Shown here piece after piece: positions 43,036 to 52,468 of a stretch of 60,560 nucleotides of DNA. Every line of letters starts with the position of its first letter. Position 1 is the stretch's first letter. The DNA lies in NCBI RefSeq assembly GCF_943590815.1, contig NZ_CALSBS010000025.1:1-60560 (forward strand). Direction: 5' to 3'. The position numbers and the translations under genes were made by a program. The notes beneath the pieces were generated by a model that worked only from the letters and a program-made list of their open reading frames with translations, did no database searches and was not told where the DNA came from. This stretch comes from Pseudocitrobacter vendiensis. GTDB taxonomy: Bacteria > Pseudomonadota > Gammaproteobacteria > Enterobacterales > Enterobacteriaceae.

Positions 43036-43428
43036 ATGAAATCTGTAATACTGACAACGTTAATGCTCGTGGCGGTTGGCACTCAACCCGTCTTTGCGGC
43101 CCAATGCCAGTTCGGGTCCTGCAACGCAGACATTGAGGCCAGCAGTGAACTGCTGGTCTCTGCGGCTCAGACGGATAAAGACGCGGTTTTAAAAAAACTT
43201 AATGACGCATCATCCCCCAGCGACGCCATGTCTAAGCGGGTTGAATCGTATCTGAATAATGACAGGCTAAAGGTGAACACCGACAGTACCCGGAAAGGTC
43301 CGGGCAATGGAATCGTGAAGCCGACGGATGAGCTAGCGCCGGTAAGGCAGCTGAAAGCCATTCGCCCCGAGCTTGTACAAAACCCCATCACCCAGCCATT
43401 GGTTGCCTTTTATGAACGTATGGCCTGA
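43036..43428 (+). CDS. small exported protein, 130 aa
   Basis: ATG at 43036 follows GAGGTG; a GTG at 43030 is in frame. A signal peptide (hydrophobic core 3-15, cleavage near VFA-AQ) leads a mature protein with CQFGSCNAD near its start and a helical tail. It is probably periplasmic, with a disulfide. It overlaps nothing and is 35 bp before the next gene. Family not recognised. Confidence 0.65.
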   Translation: MKSVILTTLMLVAVGTQPVFAAQCQFGSCNADIEASSELLVSAAQTDKDAVLKKLNDASSPSDAMSKRVESYLNNDRLKVNTDSTRKGPGNGIVKPTDELAPVRQLKAIRPELVQNPITQPLVAFYERMA

Positions 43429-43462
43429 GAGCGCCGTATATCCGCGATTTGGGGGTTAGAAA

Positions 43463-43885
43463 ATGTCGCTCTGGCTCAGCATTGTCACCCGGGCAACGGG
43501 ATTACCGGATAAGCGGTATTTAAATGATCCGGTGATCTTCCGTTATTACCAACAAAAGATCCAAAAGGCTCCTTTTGCCCTGGTCGGATGGACTCTCTGT
43601 TTCCTGGCAACCATCGGTGTGTCGCTGGGACTGGAGCTCTCCAACCAAATATTACTTCTCGTTCTGCTGATTCTGTTTTTACTAATGGTGGTTCTCCAGA
43701 GTCGGTACCAGTTCATGCATCCGGAGAGATGCATCAGTGCTCGATTTTACCAGGAGGTGCTGGACGATGCGTCAGTGTCAGATATTCAGAAAGCGCAGTT
43801 TGAGTATTTGTTCGTGTCCAAAGTGGATGCAATGACGATCGGTGATCTTTACCGGCTCTATGATTTCAACAGAGGAGGCCGGTAA
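43463..43885 (+). CDS. membrane protein, 140 aa
   Basis: Two transmembrane helices (about residues 40-57 and 61-77). A GGGG site (GATTTGGGGGTTAG) precedes the ATG. The remainder is cytoplasmic and soluble. It likely belongs to the small conjugation accessory set here. Family not recognised. Confidence 0.6.
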   Translation: MSLWLSIVTRATGLPDKRYLNDPVIFRYYQQKIQKAPFALVGWTLCFLATIGVSLGLELSNQILLLVLLILFLLMVVLQSRYQFMHPERCISARFYQEVLDDASVSDIQKAQFEYLFVSKVDAMTIGDLYRLYDFNRGGR

Positions 43886-43943
43886 AGGTGCGGCATGCAG
43901 GTGAGAAAAGTCACTTTGCGGTTGGGCGTTGCGGTGCTGGTCA

Positions 43944-44555
43944 TTAGTTCCAGGGAACCGATGCGACATAGTTTCCGGAGCGTAGCGGGGCATCCAGTTT
44001 CCCGGCCAGAGCGTCGATCATTGCGGAATACGCAATGCTGTCCGATGGGATTGGCGCATTGCTCTGCATACTGACTTTAAGAACCTGTTGTGCCCCTTTC
44101 CCCGCAGGGTAGACTTCCACATCAAGGCGGCGCCAGAAATGCCTCTGTGATATCGTCTCTGACCCCACGATCCCGCTGACGGGTTTATAGTCATAGTCCG
44201 TCTGAGTCTGCCCGTGTTTATCTTTTTTCGTTGTCTTCTTCTCGACGACATATCCGGTTATGCCCGTCACCAGCTGTTCACTGTATTGCATATTTTCCTG
44301 GGTCTTACTGTAACTGAATCTGAGAATATAGTCGGGCAGATGGTTGGAAATATTAAACCCTATCCCCGTTAATCCACTCGCAAACCGGGCTGCAAACATG
44401 CGCGATTGTATACTGTCATCAGGCGCTACAATTTCAAATTTCTTGTTGCCTACCGGGCGTGACATTAAATCGTAAGCATCAACATCATTCCCGAAATGAT
44501 AGCTGCACCCACATAAGAACGTTGTGGCGGTCAGTAAGAATAAATGCCGTAACAT
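43944..44555 (-). CDS. lipoprotein, 203 aa
   Basis: A signal sequence with lipobox LCGC (Cys about residue 16) means lipid attachment at the membrane. The mature part has a central beta-rich domain resembling envelope lipoproteins of DUF4136 type (ITGYVVEKKTTKK, RRLDVEVYPAGKGAQQVLKV). Its role is unknown. It is transcribed opposite to its neighbours. Confidence 0.68.
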   Translation of the reverse strand: MLRHLFLLTATTFLCGCSYHFGNDVDAYDLMSRPVGNKKFEIVAPDDSIQSRMFAARFASGLTGIGFNISNHLPDYILRFSYSKTQENMQYSEQLVTGITGYVVEKKTTKKDKHGQTQTDYDYKPVSGIVGSETISQRHFWRRLDVEVYPAGKGAQQVLKVSMQSNAPIPSDSIAYSAMIDALAGKLDAPLRSGNYVASVPWN

Positions 44556-44660
44556 TCTAATTCCTCCAAAAAGGGTTCTTTAACGAATAATTCCGATGTG
44601 CTGTGACAGTATAATCGAACACAGGTTGATAACTAACAAGTTGAATTCGTAAAGGTGGCT

Positions 44661-45470
44661 ATGACTAAATTAAATTATTTAAAACCCGTAGCGTCTGTTT
44701 TAATTTCTGTGTTGATTGCGACGGCTGGCTCTGTGTATATCACGTCGAAATATTTTAAAACTGAGCTCCCCAGTAACGATGAAGTAGGAAAGGTAGCGGC
44801 TACCTATCTGGTAAAAAATCCTCAGTATCTGCTTGAAGCGGGTAAGGCTCTTGAAAACCAAAATACCAACGCCTCCCTTGAGCGGATCATCCCTTACGCA
44901 CCGGCTCTCTTCGAGACCAAAGAGACTCCCAACATTGGACCGGATAATGCGGCCGTCGCCGTCATCGAGTTTTTCGACTACCAGTGCCATTTCTGTATGA
45001 AGGTAGCGCCGGTCGTTGAATCCGTGTTGAGCCAGAGCAGCGATGTTAAATTCTTCTTTAAAGAATTTCCAATCTTCGCTGGTTCGAAACCCGTTTCTGC
45101 GATGGGGGCGGCGACAGGCCTGCATGTGTACCAGGCATTTGGCGCTGAAGCGTATCGTAAGTACCACAACAACCTGATGACCAGCGCGTATGTATTCTTC
45201 AACAACCAGCGAGGGTTTACGCTCAGTGATTTAGACATGGTGGTGAATAAATCCGGGTTCAACAGCTCATTCAGCGATCGAGAAAAAAGTCGCTATGAGA
45301 ATGTCATTTCCGGAAATATGCAACTGGGGGAAGCTCTCGGGATCAGCGGAACGCCAGGGTTCATTATCATGAACATGCAAAAACCCGATGCTGCAACGAC
45401 ATCATTCATCCCGGGGGCTGTCGACGAAGCTACCCTGAAATACGCAATCCAGAAGGCCCGTGGTGGTTAA
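44661..45470 (+). CDS. DsbA-like thiol oxidoreductase
   Basis: A protein of 269 residues from ATG 44661 (AAAGG upstream). An N-terminal membrane anchor (about 10-28) is followed by a DsbA thioredoxin domain with active-site CHFC about 109-112 (FFDYQCHFCMKV). The end contains the cis-Pro region (GISGTPGFII). It forms disulfides in exported proteins; with the DsbC-like and TrhF proteins it gives the plasmid its own disulfide system. Confidence 0.82.
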   Translation: MTKLNYLKPVASVLISVLIATAGSVYITSKYFKTELPSNDEVGKVAATYLVKNPQYLLEAGKALENQNTNASLERIIPYAPALFETKETPNIGPDNAAVAVIEFFDYQCHFCMKVAPVVESVLSQSSDVKFFFKEFPIFAGSKPVSAMGAATGLHVYQAFGAEAYRKYHNNLMTSAYVFFNNQRGFTLSDLDMVVNKSGFNSSFSDREKSRYENVISGNMQLGEALGISGTPGFIIMNMQKPDAATTSFIPGAVDEATLKYAIQKARGG

Positions 45471-45590
45471 AGTAGCTTTTCATGCCAGAACTGACCATGC
45501 CGGGTAACACTGGCATGGATGTCAGGCTTTTACGACAAGTAGCTCATTCCAGCGAGTGGTATACCGTGGCGACATTGACAGTATGGTCTG

Positions 45591-45716
45591 CTACCCCCTG
45601 AAATCCTGCTGAATCCCTTCCCCAAGCAGGAACAGAGAGCTACGCAGCTCTTTGTTAAACCGATCCATCGCCTTCATAAGCGCTTCACAGCCTCGTTTGG
45701 CGGGCCGCTCATCGAA
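45591..45716 (-). pseudogene. gene fragment (41 codons) before the ter region
   Basis: An open stretch on the minus strand reads FDERPAKRGCEALMKAMDRF and ends in a TAG. It opens after an in-frame TAA without a start codon or ribosome binding site. This suggests the tail of a broken gene at the border of the ter cluster. The parent family is not known. Confidence 0.35.
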
Positions 45717-45773
45717 TTAGTCGCGATGAGTGGCTCAATGCCGTAACAGCTAAAATCTGGTAAGAGATATTTG

Positions 45774-47273
45774 TTAGTTTTCTACTAATTGAACGACTAC
45801 CAGCCTGCCACCTTCCTCTTTTGACAAAACAAATTGAGCGTTATTCTTCAGTTCTATTTTTTCCCCAACCATAATCTGCCGCTTATCCGGTAATGACATT
45901 AGTCCTGATATGCCTTCATTTACCAACCACCATTGATCGTTATGGTAAACAAAATAACCAACCCGTTTCCTTTGTGCATCCGTTGTACGTTCATTTGGCG
46001 CGATAAGACGATTCACATGCCACGCATAGATAGACTGCCCGCTCCAGACCATCAACCGGTGATCGTCAGGACGATAGCTGCCTTCTTTACGAGAAGAATA
46101 AAAATTAAGCACTGGCAACTTACCTTTATACGGCGTACCGCAGTAAGGACAGACCGGCTTTGTCTTACCCGAGAAAACGTACCACTTCTGTTCACATTTC
46201 GTGTTTTGGCAGGGCTGTATCAGGTCAACGGTCTTAACCAAGGCACTTTCCCACTCATCGGCGGTAGGGCGTTTTGTGGCATCATGTAAGCCATCGATGA
46301 AGGCTCGATCAAACAATGACGTCAGGTAGGGACCCATGATGGTGTAAGGAATTTTACCCGGGTCAGCCCAGGGAAGTGAAAAGGAGGATAACTGACTGAT
46401 TTTGACTGCATTACTTTTGTCTGTCGGATGTTCAATGAAGAGCGCTTTCTCACCCATTGATAAGGTTTCATCACGCACTTCATCCGACATGTCATGTATT
46501 TTTCCGCCACGTAGCGGATGACGGAAAAACAGGTACATGTAGATAAGCACCGACAGTGCATGGCGGTCAGTAGTAATGCTTGGCAGTACGCGGTTCGGAT
46601 CTTCTTTGGAAAGATGGCTGGTTTTCACCACCTCCGGAGCGATAAAATCCGGAGTGCCCACCACATCGGGAGGATACTTTCCAGGAACGACTAGGCCGTC
46701 TACGTCAATGATGCAGGCATGGCCCATTTCTGGATCAATCAGCACGTTTTTATAGCTGAGATCGCTGTGACAGAGGCCAGCTGCATGCATCCTTCTGACG
46801 GCTCTTGTCAGCAGCAGACAGACTTTGAGATAGGTAAGCGTATTGCCTCGTTCACGCGGATCGAGGAATTTATTCTGGTTGCTGGCGCTGGCAAACCATT
46901 TGCCTTCTTTCTCCCGGCCTTTAATATCCAGAAAATCATCGTTTTTGGAACCATATTTAAAGAAAAAATGGTTCTGGTAGGTTGGAACCACGATACCGAT
47001 TTTATTCCCATGCTCAACAACGTGGGTCGGCCAACAAAACAGATCCTTCCAGTATTCGCCACCGGATTGTCCAAAAATGTTTTGCCTGTAGCGGCCGGTG
47101 ATCATATCAATACGATCCCGGGCCTGCTCATTCTGCGGTTTTTGATAAAAAGCGACGACGTAAGATTTATCAGGCGAAAAGTAAACATCCTTCATCGAGC
47201 CTGAACCAATCACCTCGTCAACATACTGGACTGTTTCGCCGTTCTTTGTTTTACACGTAACGATATTTGCCAT
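45774..47273 (-). CDS. protein kinase-like protein of the ter region
   Basis: ATG at 47273 is chosen by its GGTGA site; the frame is open to 47330. The 499-residue protein has an N-terminal kinase fold: glycine loop GSGSMKDVYF about residues 22-31, catalytic HSDLSYKNVLID about 165-176, and DVDG as the DFG equivalent. A zinc ribbon follows (CQNTKCEQ, then CPYC, about 352-378). The last 100 residues are FHA-like (VGYFVYHNDQWWLVNEG). It is the last gene of the ter signalling operon. Confidence 0.82.
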   Translation of the reverse strand: MANIVTCKTKNGETVQYVDEVIGSGSMKDVYFSPDKSYVVAFYQKPQNEQARDRIDMITGRYRQNIFGQSGGEYWKDLFCWPTHVVEHGNKIGIVVPTYQNHFFFKYGSKNDDFLDIKGREKEGKWFASASNQNKFLDPRERGNTLTYLKVCLLLTRAVRRMHAAGLCHSDLSYKNVLIDPEMGHACIIDVDGLVVPGKYPPDVVGTPDFIAPEVVKTSHLSKEDPNRVLPSITTDRHALSVLIYMYLFFRHPLRGGKIHDMSDEVRDETLSMGEKALFIEHPTDKSNAVKISQLSSFSLPWADPGKIPYTIMGPYLTSLFDRAFIDGLHDATKRPTADEWESALVKTVDLIQPCQNTKCEQKWYVFSGKTKPVCPYCGTPYKGKLPVLNFYSSRKEGSYRPDDHRLMVWSGQSIYAWHVNRLIAPNERTTDAQRKRVGYFVYHNDQWWLVNEGISGLMSLPDKRQIMVGEKIELKNNAQFVLSKEEGGRLVVVQLVEN

Positions 47274-47298
47274 ATTGATCACCGAAAAAGCGTATCCC

Positions 47299-48936
47299 TT
47301 ACCACAACACCGCAATAGTGCGGTCATCATGGTTCCCAGTGGAGAAAAAGTTTAACCAGTCGCCTAACCCCTCAGACGCAATACTGGCGTCTGCGAGGAT
47401 AGGGGAGATCTCATTAATGAGACGGGTCCATTTTTCGTCACTGCGAAGCCCGTTATCAGTCTCAAACAGAGGGTCTGATACGCCGTCGGTCATAAGGATC
47501 AAGTGAGATACGTCATTCCATTTGCCCACGCTGATGCGACCAGTAAATGATGGGTCTGCGATAATGCTCTGGTCAAGGAAGCGGGTTTGTCCTGCGTATT
47601 CTCCGCTATCGGGATTTCCAAGTATCCTGACTTTACCTGAAGGACTGTATGCACCTATCGCACCATCGCCAAGCCAGAAAGCAGCTGCAAACAGCTCGTT
47701 TTCAGTTCGCAGTGCTACAGTTGCAAGAAGGGTTGTTGAATAGGATTTCACAGGTTGTTCTGCACAAATGGCTTCGTTCTGGATGCTGTTGACCGCGAGC
47801 GTAGCTGCCTGTTTAAAATGATGAAGCATGGCGTTTATGGTTGCCTGCTGATCGCTCCCTTCCCAAGTCGTGATATGCTCTTTTAAACGGACGCCTTTCA
47901 CTCCACTGAGCTGATTGAAAAGGTAATCGCCAGCCGTCATGACTGCAATTCGCGATCCCTCTCTGGAATTTACTGCACTACCGGCCCCGTCTGCGACCAG
48001 CATGACAGACCATCCTGTTTCCTGGCAGTGGTTGATATAGAAGTCATCATCTCTGAAGCTCCCGGCATGCTCATGAGAGCGGCCCCGGCGACTGGCGGCA
48101 GCAATACATATGTTATCTCTGACCAGGCCAGCAGAGTCCAGATGGGCCTTAGGGTAGGGAGCGTCTGCTGGTGGTTCTATTACCTTCCACAGGCTTCTCG
48201 GATCCGGGTTTACTACAAAAAGTAACTTTGTTTCGCATTCGTCGTGCGAAGTGTATGACCACAGTACTGAAAGCTCAATATCGCCAATTTCAGTGGGTAT
48301 GCCAGTGAGCAACCCTTGTTCTTTTTTATACGACAAGCCAATGTCCCGGGGAAAGACAACGTCTCTTATCGTCGCCCGTCCACCCTCATCCAGTATGATG
48401 GCAACCGGCGAAGAGAAACGTTCGCCTGCGCGGGCGTTGGGTATGGTTATTCTCGCTGTCGGGGGCATTACACATTGCACTGCTGACCCGGTCCGATGCT
48501 GGCTTTCCGGTACCTGCCCAGGTTTTAGTATCGGAGACGGCTGGTTTTCAGTTTCATTTTTTCCTGGTTTCTGAAGTTCGTAAAAAGGCATCAATTTCCA
48601 CAATGTAGGGCTGGTTTCGTTGACTGTGGCTGTTTGCGTCTCTTTTTTGTCAATAGCGTGGTTTCCCTGCATATCCTCATCAGTCCCGACCGGCTGTTGC
48701 TTTTCGGCAAGGCCTGGAGCAGGCGGGAGGGCAGTCACTGATTCGTTCTCACCTTCGTTAACCAGTGCAGAGGTACCTTTTGCAAGGTTCTCAATCCGCT
48801 TTATAAGCTGCATAACCTCGGCAGACAGGGCAGGATCCTGGGATGGAAGGGAAAGCCGCTCACCTTCTGCGGTGTGGCTGAGCTCAGACAGAACTAAGCG
48901 GATAATCTTTTCTTCAAGTGACGTATTTTGCGACAT
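47299..48936 (-). CDS. PP2C-family phosphatase with Ig-like middle domain
   Basis: ATG at 48936 overlaps the preceding stop (TGATG). The 545-residue protein has a low-complexity N-terminus and an Ig-like domain (GLSYKKEQGLLTGIPTEIGDIEL about 200-225). Its C-terminal PP2C domain has LVADGAGSAVNSREG about 308-322, LMTDGVSD about 480-487 and DDRTIAVLW at the end. It probably opposes the neighbouring kinase. A dispersed motif copy lies in the gene at 48218. Confidence 0.85.
   Translation of the reverse strand: MSQNTSLEEKIIRLVLSELSHTAEGERLSLPSQDPALSAEVMQLIKRIENLAKGTSALVNEGENESVTALPPAPGLAEKQQPVGTDEDMQGNHAIDKKETQTATVNETSPTLWKLMPFYELQKPGKNETENQPSPILKPGQVPESQHRTGSAVQCVMPPTARITIPNARAGERFSSPVAIILDEGGRATIRDVVFPRDIGLSYKKEQGLLTGIPTEIGDIELSVLWSYTSHDECETKLLFVVNPDPRSLWKVIEPPADAPYPKAHLDSAGLVRDNICIAAASRRGRSHEHAGSFRDDDFYINHCQETGWSVMLVADGAGSAVNSREGSRIAVMTAGDYLFNQLSGVKGVRLKEHITTWEGSDQQATINAMLHHFKQAATLAVNSIQNEAICAEQPVKSYSTTLLATVALRTENELFAAAFWLGDGAIGAYSPSGKVRILGNPDSGEYAGQTRFLDQSIIADPSFTGRISVGKWNDVSHLILMTDGVSDPLFETDNGLRSDEKWTRLINEISPILADASIASEGLGDWLNFFSTGNHDDRTIAVLW
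48218..48230. repeat. dispersed motif copy inside the PP2C gene
   Basis: AAAAGTAACTTTG on the + strand. In the coding frame AAG-TTA-CTT gives Lys-Leu-Leu. Confidence 0.75.
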
Positions 48937-49976
48937 CAACCTCTCCCTCTGTTTACGTCGAAGTTAGTGTTTCCGCCATCATTGCTGAATGAAAGACCTT
49001 TTTCACACCATGGGCAGATCACGTCATCGGGGCCATCAATGCAGAGCAACTTCCCGCATGAGCACATGGCAAACGCACTGGCATTACCACAGTGGGGGCA
49101 ACCCGGTACACCATGCAGTTCGCTTGTGTTTACCTGCAAATCGGTAGCGGTGGCATCTGACCACGCAAAATAGTCCTCATCAATGGGATAGCATCCGGCA
49201 ATATTAAAGTTGTTCAGGTTCAGGTTGAAATCGAGCCCGGAAACCCTTGCTGGTGGCCGTTCATATTTCATCAGGTACGGTCGACGAGTCTTGCTGCAAC
49301 GCCCGGTGAGCGTAACGCAGTTTTCGTCGTACGCTTTTACATACTCGTCTTTGGACAGGCGAACTATGTATTCAGTCTGGCTGAGCTCCGGTTGTTTTTC
49401 GTCCCCGACACTGCGGCTGTGAGCAGTAACCGAGGCCGTGATCCATTTGATGAAGCGGGTAAAGTCGCCTTCCTGTGACTCTGTGAATAGCATGACATTT
49501 TCTGTCAGCTGCCGCAGGATATTCAGGTCCGCTGACGGTCCCAGGCCAACGGCAATGAGATTCACCTTACTCGCGTAGTTATTTTTCCAGCGTTTCACTT
49601 CTAAGGTTGTGTCGTCAGTCGGACGTCCGTCGGTAAGGAGATACACTACGGGTTTCCAGTCGCCTTTAGTCTCATGAGTGGTTTTTCTTACCTGAGTATC
49701 AATTTGCACGGTCAACTCACGCAATGCAGCCCCAAGGCTCGTGCCGCCGCCAACGGGAAGGCGGGGAGGGTAGAACGAGGCAATTTCGTGCAGAGGTACA
49801 ATCGTGCGGGCTATTCCGGCAAATGCGATTACCGAGACCCAGGCCGTTTCCAGTGCGTGTGGATCTTTTCTTAAATCTCCGACGATCATTTGCAGACCAT
49901 CAGTCATTTTTTTCAGGTTTTCACCGATCATGGACTCTGAACAGTCCAGAACAAAAAAAACGGGAAGGCGTCTCAT
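48936..49976 (-). CDS. terY: TerY-like vWA protein with zinc ribbon
   Basis: ATG at 49976 is chosen by GAGGGA upstream; the frame is open to 50216. The 346-residue protein has a von Willebrand A domain with a MIDAS site (DCSES at about 10-14, and TDGRPTDD about 114-121). A TerY-C zinc ribbon follows (CPHCGNASAFAMCSCG and CPWC about 300-335). vWA/MIDAS proteins bind metal-dependent partners, here probably TerD-family proteins. Third of the vWA genes in this operon. Confidence 0.85.
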   Translation of the reverse strand: MRRLPVFFVLDCSESMIGENLKKMTDGLQMIVGDLRKDPHALETAWVSVIAFAGIARTIVPLHEIASFYPPRLPVGGGTSLGAALRELTVQIDTQVRKTTHETKGDWKPVVYLLTDGRPTDDTTLEVKRWKNNYASKVNLIAVGLGPSADLNILRQLTENVMLFTESQEGDFTRFIKWITASVTAHSRSVGDEKQPELSQTEYIVRLSKDEYVKAYDENCVTLTGRCSKTRRPYLMKYERPPARVSGLDFNLNLNNFNIAGCYPIDEDYFAWSDATATDLQVNTSELHGVPGCPHCGNASAFAMCSCGKLLCIDGPDDVICPWCEKGLSFSNDGGNTNFDVNRGRG

Positions 49977-50064
49977 AATATCCCTCGTACGGCTGGTAAC
50001 AGTCAGCAGAAAACGGTTCTGTAAAGGAAGGCGTTTGCCGGGTAAAGCAGCACCTTCCTGTCTG

Positions 50065-50703
50065 TCAGAGCACCAGCTGTATTTCTGGTGGAGGAGGTGG
50101 GAGGGTATCTGTTCCGGCATTGATCCCCGCGCTTGTGCTACCGGAAGAAACGCTGGCCGAAACCCATTTAAAGAAACCTGCAAAAGCGGTTGAGTCGAGA
50201 GTCTCCAGAGACACAACCTTATCAGTGAGCTGTTTTAAATGCTCGTGGCCTGCTTTAGGACCTACCGCACAGGCAATGATGGAGCCAAATCCCCGGCCAC
50301 GAATAGCTTTTACCGCTTCACCGTACGCCATGGCATCAGAAGGCGTACCATCAGTCATCAGGAATACCAGGGGACGCCAGTCTCCTTTTGTATCACCATC
50401 TGAGCGACGCACATCCCGGTCTACACACTGCATCAGACATTCAAGGGCAGCGCCGGTGAACGTCCCGCCAGCGCTTGGCACAACGATGTCAGAAAACTGG
50501 AAGTCTTCCAGCGGCGTGAGAGGAATAAACTCACGCGCCTCATTGTCATAGGTGATAATGGAGACATGGACACTTTCGAGGGCGTATGGATCCTGGCGGA
50601 GTGCGTTTAGCATCGCCTGAATTCCAACGTTAACGGAATGGATGGACTCACCGCGCATTGAACCGGAGGTGTCGATAACAAGGTAAACAGGCAGGCGACG
50701 CAT
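50065..50703 (-). CDS. terY: TerY-like vWA protein
   Basis: A 212-residue vWA-only protein. ATG at 50703 overlaps the terX stop (TGATG). MIDAS residues: DTSGSM about 10-15, TFTGAAL about 79-85, TDGTPSD about 111-117. It is very close in length and sequence to the TerY-like protein at 51367, and shorter than the zinc-ribbon form at 48936. A duplication of one vWA gene is likely. Confidence 0.88.
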   Translation of the reverse strand: MRRLPVYLVIDTSGSMRGESIHSVNVGIQAMLNALRQDPYALESVHVSIITYDNEAREFIPLTPLEDFQFSDIVVPSAGGTFTGAALECLMQCVDRDVRRSDGDTKGDWRPLVFLMTDGTPSDAMAYGEAVKAIRGRGFGSIIACAVGPKAGHEHLKQLTDKVVSLETLDSTAFAGFFKWVSASVSSGSTSAGINAGTDTLPPPPPEIQLVL

Positions 50704-51344
50704 CAGATGTAATTCCTCAGGTGTGAGACAAACGAATCTGATTCTGAAGGCTCACCAATTGCCTTGAGTTTCCAGCCTGTAGGTTCGCGTATCAGCTCGG
50801 CAAAGACCATGGAGCGCTGGCTGGCAAAGGCGGGTCCGCCAGAAAGATCGAATCGTGCCATTTCAATATTACGGGCATCTACTGCCCGGATGAAGGCATT
50901 CTGAACTTTACCAAAGTGCTGCTGGAGCTTTTCACCATTGTAGATCTGAACGATGAACACAATTTTCTCGTACTGAGCGTCAAGGGAATTCAGGCGCACA
51001 ATAATTTGCTCATCGTCACCGTCACCGGCTCCGGTTCGGTTATCGCCTGTCAGCCAGATATTGCCTGACTTATGGCGAAGGCTGTTGAAAAAGATGATAT
51101 CGCCATTCACAAGCGTTGGTTTACCATTTTCCACATTGCCGAGATCGGTCACCTTTCCGGCTGAATTACACAGGAAAGCGATCACATCAAGGTCGTATTC
51201 TTCTTCTTTTTTACCAAAGATCCCGCCGAGGAAACCTTTCTTTTCCTCATTAATATCCCAACCCAGGCCGATAGTAACGGACGAGAGATCGTATTCATTT
51301 TTTTTCAGGCTTACGCCCTGGCCTTTGCTCAGACTGACAGACAT
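50703..51344 (-). CDS. terX: TerX, TerD-family Ca2+-binding protein
   Basis: A 213-residue protein of the TerD fold. The calcium-binding loops include DLDVIAFLCNSAGK and GDNRTGAGDGDDEQ (about 98-111). TerD proteins bind Ca2+ and are central to ter systems. It lies between two vWA genes, in the order terY-terX-terY. Its start is preceded by AGGGGA. Confidence 0.9.
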   Translation of the reverse strand: MSVSLSKGQGVSLKKNEYDLSSVTIGLGWDINEEKKGFLGGIFGKKEEEYDLDVIAFLCNSAGKVTDLGNVENGKPTLVNGDIIFFNSLRHKSGNIWLTGDNRTGAGDGDDEQIIVRLNSLDAQYEKIVFIVQIYNGEKLQQHFGKVQNAFIRAVDARNIEMARFDLSGGPAFASQRSMVFAELIREPTGWKLKAIGEPSESDSFVSHLRNYI

Positions 51345-51366
51345 GACATCCCCTTAATTAATAAAA

Positions 51367-52005
51367 TTATAAGACCACATTTACTTCTGGCGGCGGCGGT
51401 GGCAGGTCTTCAAGACCGATCACTTCTTTTTTGCTGGACTCCACTTTCTGACTGCCTACCGAAATGCTCGCACTGACCCATTTAAAGAAAGCTTTAATCG
51501 TCGAACTGTCAGCTGTATCGAGCTGAACCACGATTTCAGTGATTTCTTTGAGGACGCTGGTATCGGCATCATGCCCGGCTGCACATGCCACAACAACGCC
51601 GGTTCTGGCGGCTTTAAAGTCATTCAGGCCTTTACGCCAGTCATCATTCGGACTTCCATCCGTCATCAGGAATACTAGGGGACGCCAGTCACCTTTAGTG
51701 TCAGCCGTCGTTTTCTGTACTTCTTTGGCAATGGAGCTGGCCGTCAGGGTAAGCGCTTCGCCAAGAGACGTGGTGCCGCTGGCTGTTAGTGCTGGCATCT
51801 GGAAACTCAGGAGGTCTGTCAGGGGGACTGCCTGTCGGGCTGAAGAATCAAAGGTGATCACTGACACGTAAGCCGTTTCGAGTGCATACGGATCCTGTTT
51901 CAGCGTGGTAAGCAGCGTCTGAACGCCATTCTTAACCGCTTCGATAGGCTCTCCGTGCATAGAGCCGGACGTGTCGAGTAGCAGATATACGGGTAAGCGT
52001 CTCAA
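51367..52005 (-). CDS. terY: TerY-like vWA protein with TTG start
   Basis: The start is set at TTG 52005, because AAGGA lies 7 nt upstream and this gives the same length (212) and MRRLPVY start as the paralogue at 50065; the frame is open to 52086. MIDAS residues DTSGSM about 10-15, TTSLGEAL about 78-85, TDGSPND about 111-117. It is the first gene of the signalling operon. Confidence 0.85.
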   Translation of the reverse strand: MRRLPVYLLLDTSGSMHGEPIEAVKNGVQTLLTTLKQDPYALETAYVSVITFDSSARQAVPLTDLLSFQMPALTASGTTSLGEALTLTASSIAKEVQKTTADTKGDWRPLVFLMTDGSPNDDWRKGLNDFKAARTGVVVACAAGHDADTSVLKEITEIVVQLDTADSSTIKAFFKWVSASISVGSQKVESSKKEVIGLEDLPPPPPEVNVVL

Positions 52006-52431
52006 ATGTAATTCCTTCTTAAGAGATCGGAAGAGGAGAGTAGTTTCAGGAAGAGGCCAGAGTTTGTAGATTTGATAAAACGGCACGACATCTGTCGGGT
52101 GGAGATTAAATACTCAGAAGCGGCATTAAAGAAATAAGTTAACCACCATTGAATTACCGACATGTGAATGGCCTCTTATCAGAGAAAAAAATTCAGACCG
52201 TACTGGAATATAAGATTTCTGAAAAAAACTCCGGCAAAAATAAACTTTCTTATGTATGAAAATCATCATACATCACAGATCTGCATGAATGGAGTGTAAA
52301 TCGCCCAAAGATTGATGTGTAGCACAAGAGGATGTCAAGACACCAGGTTTTGTAGGCAGAAAGGCGCTGCTGACATTGCGGGAGGAGAATAGATCAAAAC
52401 TCCGTCACGCAGATACAGAGGTGAAATATGA
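52006..52431. other. intergenic region between terW and terY
   Basis: About 425 bp with no supported gene. On the minus strand TTGCCG with TATATT (52208-52213) may be a promoter for the terY operon. Confidence 0.4.
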
Positions 52432-52456
52432 CAAAACCGGGGTTTTCACCCCGGTC
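52432..52456 (-). terminator. terminator after terW
   Basis: ACCGGGG-TGAAAA-CCCCGGT followed by TTTT on the minus strand. Confidence 0.8.
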
Positions 52457-52468
52457 TGAGATTTAGCG

